Source: Ochotona curzoniae (taxonomy: Eukaryota > Chordata > Mammalia > Lagomorpha > Ochotonidae). From it: 64,000 nt of DNA. Below are positions 54,881-64,000 of this stretch, one piece after another (within the stretch, counting starts at the first letter, position 1; each line of letters starts with the position of its first letter). The notes under the pieces are model-generated. The model worked only from the letters and a program-made list of their open reading frames with translations, did no database searches and was not told the DNA's origin. The position numbers and the translations under genes were made by a program. The stretch lies in NCBI RefSeq assembly GCF_017591425.1, contig NW_024465751.1:4154001-4218000 (forward strand), given 5' to 3'.

Positions 54881-56671
54881 CAGCCAGTGCCTGAGTCAGT
54901 GGTGTGAAGTGGCAGTGATGGGCACAGTCCCCCTCAAGCAGGACAAGAATGTGGAGCTCTCCCCTTCCCAGTGACAGCAGGCAGCCATGCTGGCAAGGAT
55001 CATGTCAGTGGGCAAGCACAGGAGCACAGGTCAGAACACACAGGCAGTAACAGTGCAGACACTGGTGAAGCCCAGCGGCTCCTGCACACACAGGTGCTTC
55101 CAGGAGCGGATGTGTTGAGGATCTCTCCCGCCATCTCCAGCAAGCCGTCCAGTCCACAGTGGGCACCAGCTGGCAGGCTTCATTCAGATCTGATGTCAGT
55201 TCTGGAATGCAAGACCGAGTGCTTCTGTCCTGAAGCTGCCTCCAAGGGTGGGAATCGAGGTGCCCGCCATCATCTTAATCTTCAGCTCCTCTCACAACAG
55301 AGGCTGGCAGTAAGTGCCGGAAGTCCCAGCACCCCCAAATCGCAGTGTGATATCTGATGGCACAGCCCTTCTCCTGAAGCCAGCCCTTTGCTGCCAGCCA
55401 CCTCTCAGTCATTAGCATACAAAAACATGCTTTTCACTTTGGGCAGTCCAAGAAGTTCAGGGCTGTGTGCTGGGACACCAGACCAACACCAGAAGATAAC
55501 TCACAATAAAATGGCACTTGCTGTCGGGAGGGGTACACGGGGTCACGTGAACTGCTTTCCAGTGGAAAGCCTGGGGGACACCAACCAAGGGCCCAGGCCG
55601 AGGAGCCGGCGGCATCCACATTGCTCTGCCCACTCACATGGCACACTGCTGACTGTTGCCCGGGACACAATGTGCTTGACAATGGATCTCTTTTTATGGT
55701 GCATTAAGCTGTAGAACAGACTCAAGCAGATATTGTCTGAATGTGCAAGCCTGGCTCCTGCTTGGCTGCAGCCGCTAGGACCACTCAAGCACATGGGGTC
55801 CCCTGGATCAGCTCCCTTGGTGCCGTGTCCTCTGGAGGTGAATGGACAGCAGGTGCACCTGGGTGAGGCTTTCCAGACTGGACCTATGATTGGTTTACCC
55901 ACCACTGGGTCGTGGGTACCAGGAAGAAGATGCCAGGAAGCAGGGGTTGGGAGGAAGGGAAAAGAGCCAGACATGAGGCAGAGAAGAAAAGCAAGGTCAA
56001 AGCCAAGGTGGCCATCACTAAGATGAGTCTGTGGAGCCCCATGAGCCATTGATCTCCAGGTGAGATTTAACATGTTGGTTAAAGGCATGTCCCAGGGTGG
56101 CCATCACTGGCCTGTCAGTGACAGTAAAAACCTGTGACAGTGGACTGGGTGTGTGAATCAGGACACATTTGCCCAGGACAGGAGTGAGCACTCTACAACC
56201 TCAAGCAGTGATGCGCCCAAGTCCCACCCTGGGGAGCTTGACTCATTAGAATTCGCTTCTAACTCCTAGGAATCCCCAAACCTAGGCGCCCTGGCTTGGT
56301 ACAGCTTTGCACAGCCCCTGGAAGGGGTCCCTGGCAGAAGGGCAGGCCTGAGGGCAGTGCTCTTCTGTTGGCTTTGCGCTTGACAGGATGTGGTGTTCTC
56401 GGTGTGCTGGAAGCGTGGAACCAGTTCTCAGAGGGTTCGGTTTTTGGCAAAGGCCTTCTTGGTAGTATTTGCCAATTCTCTGGCTGTGTCTAACCTGGTT
56501 CGTGCCAAGTGGCCAATGGAGCTGCTGACCTCTAATTCCTTCCTGCAGGGGAACCGGGCCAGCCAGAGCTGCCGCTGGCCATACTTCCACGCTTTCAAAA
56601 TGGAAGATGTGAAGTAAGACCAGCGTCTGCTTGGCTCCCTGTTAGCACCTACCTCCTACTGTCTTCTTTTT

Positions 56672-56905
56672 TGTTGGGAAGGCAGAGTGGTCCATTCTCC
56701 CAAGTGCCTGCAACAAACAGGGTTGTATCAGGCTGAAAAACAGGAGCCAGAAATTGCATCCGGGTCTCCGAGGCAAGTGTAAAGCCAAGCACTGGGCCAC
56801 CATCCACTGCCGCTAAGGACATCGGCAGAAAGCTGGATCAGAATCTCAGCACAGCTGGGACTGGGGCAGTGTGGAACACCAGCATCCCGGGCGGCAGCTT
56901 CCCCT
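56672..56905 (-). mobile_element. C-SINE, - strand, diverged
   Basis: ttgttgggaaggcagagtgg, caagtgcctgcaacaaacag, gggtctccgaggcaagt and agaacaccagcatcccgg-like head (aacaccagcatcccgggc). Confidence 0.65.
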
Positions 56906-58544
56906 GCTGTGCTTTCCCACCATTGTCTACTGCTTCTAACAACTGTATTAAGATGCGGAGACTGTACCATTTGCTTGATGGCTCCGTGCATGCTAATGGC
57001 CCCTGGTCCAAATGGCGGCATCCACTTTCCAGAGCTGCCTCTCTGAGCACTTGAGACCAGGCAGCTTACAGAGAACAGAAGCATGCTAGTCTTGCAGTTC
57101 AGAGGCTGGAGTATCCAGGACCTGTCACAGCATGCACCCAGCCTCAGGGGAGGGCCTTCCCGCCACATCACAGCATGGGGATGTGGCCTTCGTGGGAGGA
57201 CAGAGTGAGGCGAGAGAGCTCGCCCTTACGACAAAACCACTTCCTCCAAGACCCACTCTTCCATTCACCCATGTCGGGCTGAAGCCGTCTGCGAGGACAG
57301 AGCCCTAGCACGCCAGCACCTCCAAATGCCCTGGCCTAGACCTCCCCCCACCAGGGAGAATGTCACGTGGTGCTGATGCTGACCCTGCCCTTCAAGGCTG
57401 AGGGGGCCTGGGCAAGTGACCCAACACCTGGGATGCTTACACTTTTATATCAACACCAAGTGGGAACAGCATTGCAATCACCAGGGGGCACAGGACAAGG
57501 AGCTGAGAGCATTTCCCAAGAGGTGCTCCCTTCGGTGTAATTCTGAATTACGTGCATCTGTTCCCTGTAAACATTTCTTAAATAATAAAATGCTTTCAGG
57601 CCTCCATCTGGGCTGGCACTATTTATCGGGCTCAGGAGGCAACAGCCTTGTCCGTCACCCTGTCATTTTGCCATTCATGCCAGGGAGGCTGTGCCAGCCT
57701 CACACCACTTCACCTGCAGAGCATCTGCAGTGTCCCAGGAAGCAGGGGTTCCTGCCTGAAGTGTCCAGTCCCTTCAGGTGGCGGGAAGCGGGGAGGGAGA
57801 AGCCACACTGCCTGGGCTTTTGTGGTTAGTTCATCAGAGTGGAAGAGATGAGTCTCCGTGTCCCTTGGGCCAACATGAAATTTCAAGGGAAACCAGCAGA
57901 CAGCATCAATCAGGTGGGGAGACTTTGAGCCCCAGCAAGGGTTTCTCACTCCCCATGGGCAGAGCATGTACCCGGAGCTCCTGAGCCTGCTGCAGGCTCC
58001 ACTGAGTCAGGCTGCAGCGCTGCTGGGGAGGGGCATGTGTGGACTTGGTTCCACAGCTGTGGCTCTAGAGGTCCAGAAGCTGCACTCCCTTCCTCAACCA
58101 GCTATGTGCAGAGAGGCGAGCTGTGAATTTACAAACAAAAATGATACTTCCACAGGTTCTTCCTGCACGCCCCCTTGTGCTGGAACCAGCTGCCCCTGTC
58201 TCCATGAGCAGTGCTGATCCCAGGGTGGCACCTGTGCCCCAGGGACCCTGGAGCTCCCATGCATCCAGACTGGGTCCCCTGCACCCACTCCACCTTGCAG
58301 CGCCTCTGGGGAGCCTCCGGGGAGGCCTGCCCAGAACCAGGCCAGGCACTTCCTGTGAATTCATTGGTCTCTGATGAGCCTGAGTCAGGTTTTCCCAAGC
58401 ATTTACCCTGCAGGTCCCAGACAAGGAAAGGCAAGCCTTTTATCGGCTCTTGGAAATTATGAGTCTGCAGGTCACATGTCGGGGCTGGGATTCTGTCCTC
58501 CTTGCAAATCCACCCAGGAGATTGTGACGTGGTGGCCAGCCTCA

Positions 58545-58825
58545 GGGCAGGTGCTTGGCCTAGTGGTTGTAACACTGCTTAGAATACCATGTCCCACACT
58601 GGAATAACTGGATTTGTCTCCCACTTCTGGCTCCTGGCTTCCTGCTAACGCAAAGCCTGTTGGACAGCAGCTGATGTCTCAAACAGTTGGGTGCCTGCAC
58701 CCCAGTGGGAGGCCTACATTGAGGTTCAACTGGGTTGTTGCTGGCATTTGGAGACTTAACCAGTAGATTAAAATGTGTCTGTCTCTCCGCACCTCCCCCC
58801 TCCTCTACCTCAAAGCTTTTAAAAA
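58545..58825 (+). mobile_element. C-SINE, + strand, older subtype
   Basis: gcaggtgcttggcctagtgg, ctgatgtctcaaacagttgg gtgcctgcaccc, gcatttggagacttaaccag tagat and a CT-rich tail. Confidence 0.75.
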
Positions 58826-58894
58826 GTTAGAAAAATAACATTCACACGTTTTGACTTCCTATTCAAAACCACACATGGATATAAAAGCAAAGGA

Positions 58895-59159
58895 TAGAGG
58901 CAGCACAGTGATGTATCGGGCTAATACTCTGCTTGCGGTGCCAGCATCCTGAATGGGCACTGGTTCGTGTCCCAAATGCTCCATTTCTAAATCATTAGTT
59001 CTCTGCTAATGGCCTGGAAAGATAGCAGAAGATAATGCAAGACCCTGAGCCCCTGAACCCATGTGGGAGACCCAAAAAAAGCTTTTGGATCCTGGTTCCT
59101 GGCTCCTGGCTCTGGATTGGCTCAGCTCCATCCATTGAGGAATGAACCAAAGATGTAAA

Positions 59160-59196
<37 letters not shown>

Positions 59197-59250
59197 TCTC
59201 TCTGTAAATCTGCCTTCGAAATAAAAATAAATCTTTAAAAAATAAAATAA
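58895..59250 (+). mobile_element. C-SINE, + strand, with TC expansion
   Basis: ggcagcacagtgatgtatcg ggctaatac, ggtgccagcatcctgaatgg, gacccaaaaaaagctttt and taaaaataaatctttaaaaa. The internal CT stretch grew into (TC)16 at 59162-59193. Confidence 0.88.
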
Positions 59251-60507
59251 AATAAGAGCAAAAGACAGCTTGGATAGGAATGGGACAGGGCCCTGTTTAA
59301 GCTCTTGCTCTGAATCCTGCCAGCCAGGAGACAGCCGTTCTCTTGAGGCTTAGCCTCCTGCTAGGGCAAGAGGCACCTGCTGCCTAAGCCAGCCCTGCAG
59401 CGGGTCCCAGGCTCAGGCACAGACAAGGCAGAGGCTCCAGGCCGGTCCTGTCTGTGTGCCAGCCTGTCTTCCTACTTGCTGCAGAGGGGAGCATGGGACG
59501 AGCGCTCAGCATCTTTAAGTTGGAGAGTGGGGGCAGGGTGCAGAACACCTGCCCCATCTGGTCACAACGGTGCTGAGTAATGCTGAGAGTTCCCATTGGC
59601 AGCCGCTGTCCCAGCCTAATAGAGCATGATCCAAGATAGTCCCTGCTTTCAAAATGTGGTCCACTTGGCAGCAGTGGAAATGCCCAGTGAGAAGAGGAAG
59701 AAGGAATGAGGAGGGCCAGCCCTGCCAGGTAGAAAGAGCAGGAGAAGAACTGGACCCACCCCATGGGATCACCACCCCTCCCAGGATAGCTGAGCCAAGA
59801 TCCAGGGTTGAGGTGGCAGCGTATGGCCTTTGCTGGCCACCAAGCCAACTGGTTGACCTGGAGCAAGTACCTTCCCCTCTCAGTGTTAGCTTCTTTGGAA
59901 AACCCGGTTACATGGCCCTGCCTGGCCCCCAGCACCTATGTGTGCTTGTGTGAGTGCTATATCTGTGTGAGCGCTTGCAGTGCATGAACACATGTTCTTG
60001 CATGTGTGCATGCAGATGTGTATGTGTTGGCATGTGTGTGCATACTTGCCTCTGTAAGCTTTGAACACAGTAGGTCTCTTACCTGGTAAAAGGATGATTC
60101 TCTTGCTCTGACCTACTGGGAGGTGGGTACTCGCTCACTGCTTTCCTGGCTGCTTGGCTGCTGTGAGCCACCGCAAGAACGACAGAGCTGGGACCCTGCT
60201 GCATGCCAAGGAGCCCCTCCCCTGCCACCTTCCCCAGGATGACCTGGCTCGAGCTGCAGGAGGCTGTGTCACCCCAAGTGACAGAGGGAAGCGGGTCCTG
60301 GCTCCTTCCAGGTCTCATCTGGTGGCAAAGGCCTAGGCACCTGGCACAAAGGAACTATCTGCCCAGAGAGACATGTATTGACTGAGACCCCATTAACAGG
60401 CCCCTGGACCCCGTCAGTGGCCCTTGCTGATCGGCTGCCTCTAGCCTCGGGTAATCATGTCACTTGTCCAAGTGTTGAGTCCATGCTAACTGGCTCAGAG
60501 GTCTTCT

Positions 60508-60511
<4 letters not shown>

Positions 60512-60568
<57 letters not shown>
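60512..60568. repeat. Compound (GT)16(GA)12 microsatellite
   Basis: A GT run (60512-60544) passes directly into a GA run (60544-60568). Two distinct motifs share one locus. Confidence 0.97.
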
Positions 60569-61159
60569 CGCCTCCATGGGATGCAGCCTCTGTGACTGTC
60601 CCCATGCCACAGGTGTGTGGCCTCGAGGGTTGGAGAACTTGGGTCCCCGCAGCTGCCCTAGTAACAGCACACACTGTGCTGTTGCAAGCAGTGTTGTAGA
60701 GCTGCTCTCTCCCGGCGCTGAGTGTGATGTTGGTGGGACACACGCCTCTGTGCACGTCCCTGCCCCTCCTGGAGGCCGCCTGCAACCTCGCGTCCTTCCT
60801 CCACAGGCAGTGCTTCTCTCTGCAGCCCCTTTGTCCTGACTGTGACTCACTTGCCACCTCATGGAAACATCCCTGGGATCCGATTGGGCCCCCAAGCCAG
60901 CTTGTTCTGCACCTGGACCCTTCACTTTCCATAGCCACCCAGTCAGGGAGCAAGCAGCCAGCTCCCTCAGATCGCTGTGGCCACAGCCTGTGACCAGCTG
61001 GCTCCCTCCTGTCTCACACCAGTGGCCGGGATTTGGTCCATTCCCTCCACACTTTCCAGCAGGACCAAGAGTGGCCTGACCGGCAGCCCAGCCTTGCTCC
61101 CCAGCGGCCTGGCCTGAGTTGCTGGCTCCCAGCTGTGGCCTGAACCAAGCCCCATGGCA

Positions 61160-61445
61160 GGCATGTTCTCTCTCTGAAGTGTGAGATGTCACTTGGGACA
61201 TCACATCCCATACAGGAGTACCTAGGTTCAAATCCCACCTCCTGTAATTGTCTGCTGTGTGTCAGCAGCTGGTGGCTCCGGGGCTTGGATGTCTGCCATC
61301 CATGTGGGAGACTGAGTTCCAGGTTCCTGCTTCAGCCTGGCCCAGACCCAGTCACTTCAGGCTTTCGGGGAGCGAATCAGTAAGCGGAAACTCTCTCTGC
61401 TTCTCTCCCTTCAAATAAAATGAAAATGGATGAATAAACTAAAAA
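61160..61445 (+). mobile_element. C-SINE, + strand, diverged
   Basis: gggacatcacatcccataca, gttcaaatcccacctcctgt, ccatccatgtgggagactga, cggggagcgaatcagtaagc and a tail caaataaaatgaaaatgg. Confidence 0.7.
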
Positions 61446-61768
61446 GTGCTACGTAAAAGAGCGAAATACTAAACTAAGAAAAATGTTGTCCACAGAAGAA
61501 TGAGCAAAATGGTGGTATGAAGTCCCTGGTGGAATACTACACATTAACTTGGAAAACGTGAGCTGATCATTCAGGATACGTGAGGTCCTAGATACGGCCC
61601 CTGTCCCCAAAATGGCCACCTCCCGGTCACCAGGCTGGCCCTTGAGAGAGGAGGGCAGTAAGAGAACCACACGGAAGGACTACAGGCTCCTCCCACTGTG
61701 CCAGGAGCCCGCCAATCCCTGAGTGCAAGCACCTGGGCTTCCTCAAACAGCATTAAAAAACGGTCCCG

Positions 61769-62090
61769 GGCCCGGCGCGGTGGCGCACTGGTTAAGATCC
61801 TCGCCTTGCACACCCGGGATCCCATATGGGCGCCGGTTCTATCCCGGCAGCCCAGCTTCCCTTCCAGCTCCCTGCCTGTGGCCCAGGAAAGCAGTCGAGG
61901 ACAGCCCAATGCTTTGGGACCCTGCACCCGCGTGGGAGACCCGGAAGAGGCTCCTGGCTTCGGACTGGCATAGTATTGGCTGTTGCACTCACTTGGGGAG
62001 TGAATCATGGGACGGAAGATCTTCCTCTGTCTCTCCTCTCTGTATATCCGCCTTTCCAATAAAAAAAATAATAAAAAATAAATCTTTAAC
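61769..62090 (+). mobile_element. Young C-SINE, + strand, 13-bp target duplication
   Basis: Starts ggcccggcgcggtggcgcac and ends aataaatctttaac. Flanked by aaaaacggtcccg at 61756-61768 and 62091-62103 (perfect). Closely matches the 39242 copy, including atgggacggaagatc. Confidence 0.95.
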
Positions 62091-62249
62091 AAAAACGGTC
62101 CCGAGGGGAAGGACAACATCTTCGAGGGAGGCCTGTGCGGTCACCATCTCACAAAGTTCGTCAATCTGCAAACTTCCCCATATTGATTGTAGCTGAGGGT
62201 AGAGCTGGCCCTGGAAGAGGACGTGCAGCCCCCGCCCCCTCCAGCTGGC

Positions 62250-62362
62250 TCATGAAAAGGAGGAGGGGAGAAGGAAAAAGGAAGGAGAGACAGAGGGGAG
62301 GGAGGGAGAGAAGAAGGAAGAGAGAGAGAAGAGAGGAAGGGAAGGAGGGAGAGAGATAAAAG
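62250..62362 (+). repeat. Purine-only tract (GA-rich)
   Basis: Roughly 110 bases made almost entirely of G and A (ggaggggagaaggaaaaagg and following) with only a few pyrimidines, a low-complexity tract able to form triplex DNA. Confidence 0.9.
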
Positions 62363-62573
62363 GGAACCAATAGACGAGATACAGAGAGACAAACGCTGGG
62401 CTCTGGATCGTGGGCAGCAGAGCCGCGTCGGCCTGGGGATGTGAGGTGCCTGCCTGTGGTGTGACAGCCCAGAGCCTCCCGGGAAGGGGTTGCAAGTACA
62501 CAGGGGCTCCCTGGGTCCTTAAGCCCAAACCCTTCATCACTAAGACGAATAGTGAAGCAAGCCATTTCTTTCT

Positions 62574-62898
62574 TTTAAAGATCTATTTATTCTTATTGGA
62601 AAGACAGGTTTTACAGAGGAGGAGAGACAGAAAGATCTTTCAGCTACTGCTTCACTCCCCTGGTGGCTACAACAGCCAGAGCCAAGTCGATCTGAAGCCA
62701 GGAGGCAGAAGCCTCATCTGGGTCTCCCACGCAGATGCAGTGTCCCAAGGTTTTGGGCCATCCTCCACTGCTTTCCCAGGCCACAGGCAAGGAGCCAGAT
62801 GGAAAGTGGAACAGCTGGGACATGAACTGGTGCCCACATAGGATCCTGGTGCGTGCAAGGGGAGAATTTAGCCACTGAGCCATTGCTCCAGGTCCTCT
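62574..62898 (-). mobile_element. C-SINE, - strand
   Basis: ttaaagatctatttattctt, gatctttcagctactgcttc, gtgtcccaaggttttgggcc and a head gccattgctccaggtcc. Confidence 0.88.
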
Positions 62899-64000
62899 GC
62901 TACTTCTGAGCATCGACTACAGGTGGGATCCCCTCTCCGCCACTCCATGCTGCCTCCTCAGCCCAGCACTTCACCAAGTTTGCCTTTTGCCCACCTCCTT
63001 CCCTGTGGGATTTCAGCTGTGGTTTGGCTACCAGCCAGGCTGCTCCCCAGACACCTGTCTTGAGGGTTTTGGATTATGTCAATGGGTAATGGACTGAAAG
63101 GGGCGGGGCTTGGTGATTGCATCTGGTTAGCTGGAGGTGGGTACAGCCTCGTCATGGGACCACGGTGGCTTCATAGAGAGACTGGACAAAGATGGTGCTC
63201 CCATTCTGCTTCTGGGTTCACCAGGCAATGCCCCCCCCCAGGAGCCTCCAGCCCCATGGGGTACCAGGGCAATGGCACCACCCACTCCCAGACTGTGAGG
63301 CTCCAGAGCCACAAACCAGAATTGACACTGTCCTTCCTGACCGGGCTTTTCTGGGGTAAAGCGCAATGACAAAGAGCCTGTGCCTGTCTGGGAACCAACT
63401 TCTCCTCTGTGCACAGATGCTCAAAGCCCTGGGCAGAGCGCTTCTGCTCCCTGAGCTCTTTCATAACAGATTTGCAAGGCAAAAAAGCTCTCTTCTGGGT
63501 GACCCCACAGGGATTAGGTTCTGTTTTCTGGGAACTCAGAGTTCGTGTGAAGTAGCAGCAAATTCACATGCGAGTGGCCGGGGCCCAGGCAAGGACACGG
63601 GCATTCAGAGACTATTTTTTGTTTCCTTCAATAAGGTTTAAAATGAAATTTCCTCAATTAAACAAAAATGTCTGTGTAGCCTTATGAGTCTTTTTTCTGA
63701 AAAAAGTGGGCACTCAAGTTAAAACCGTGCCATTTTCCCAACTGTTAGCTGTTGGAAAGAATAGCTTAACTCTTTCTGTACCTCCAAAAGACCTTGGCAG
63801 TGCCAAAAACGTGACTTTTACAGGTTGGATCTCTCCGGTGGCAGTGTCTGTTCTTTCCCTGCGTTGGCACAGAGGAGGCCCTTTCTCTTACCAGCGGGGG
63901 AGGGCGAGGCCCACGCGGGAGCCTCGGTTGAAACTGCATGGCAGGAAACGCCAAGGGAGTTGTGATGAACTCAGGGATTTAAGGTCCTTTGAAAGGACTT

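Larger units (their letters stand above)
51816..64000. other. Intergenic region downstream of ASAP1
   Basis: No exon, promoter or CpG island is convincing. It contains the repeats listed separately. Stretches without an identified feature are 52120-53100, 53610-54110, 54890-56420, 56910-58540, 59260-60510, 60570-61150 and 62900-64000. A GC-rich patch at 63885-63935 is too short to call a promoter. Confidence 0.65.

Noticed and set aside
60506..61231. 241-codon - strand open frame
   Set aside because: It begins at the edge of a SINE, ends in the GT/GA microsatellite (giving a SLSLS/HTHTH peptide) and has no recognisable domain.
61571..62119. 182-codon - strand open frame
   Set aside because: It lies across the young SINE at 61769, whose reverse strand happens to be open. 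The same peptide appears opposite the 39242 SINE.
63885..63935. GC-rich patch as a possible promoter of the next gene (CYRIB)
   Set aside because: Too short, with few CpGs and no recognisable exon. In human the distance between the two genes is larger than what remains here.

Overview
This window is mammalian nuclear DNA and holds the 3' half of a single protein-coding gene on the + strand: ASAP1 (Arf GTPase-activating protein with SH3 domain, ankyrin repeats and PH domain 1). The organism is most likely a lagomorph, and probably a pika (Ochotona) rather than a rabbit. The basis is about 30 copies of the tRNA-derived C-SINE, several of a young subtype with target-site duplications, plus ancient mammalian MIR, L2 and L1 remnants. 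The species call is inference from repeat type, not a database match.

Gene layout: fifteen coding exons lie between 3246 and 49309, all with GT-AG introns. Their lengths add up to one open frame of 715 residues plus a stop. In order they encode the end of the PH domain and the first half of the ArfGAP zinc finger (3246-3409), the second half with the catalytic arginine (5062-5195), the end of the GAP domain (6909-7000), the ankyrin region (9619-9805, 10032-10117, 10899-11014, 11153-11220), an acidic linker (15729-15836), Ser/Pro-rich segments (17592-17820, 28396-28566, 36781-36850, 39669-39727), the E/D-LPPKP repeat exon (44537-45003) and the C-terminal SH3 domain (47298-47420, 49235-49309). 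A 3' UTR of about 2.5 kb follows, with poly(A) signals at 51206 and 51787. The start codon, BAR domain and most of the PH domain lie upstream of this window.

From about 51.8 kb to the end I see no gene. That part is intergenic, with SINEs, MIR pieces, microsatellites and one strongly asymmetric purine tract. In human the next gene downstream of ASAP1 is CYRIB (FAM49B), but I cannot identify any CYRIB exon or promoter here.

No operon, CRISPR array, RNA gene or clearly novel system was found. Points worth a second look are a three-copy 50-bp repeat inside the ASAP1 3' UTR, a tightly spaced inverted SINE pair just upstream of a 59-bp exon, an apparently shortened proline-rich repeat, and a family of short terminal-inverted-repeat elements.
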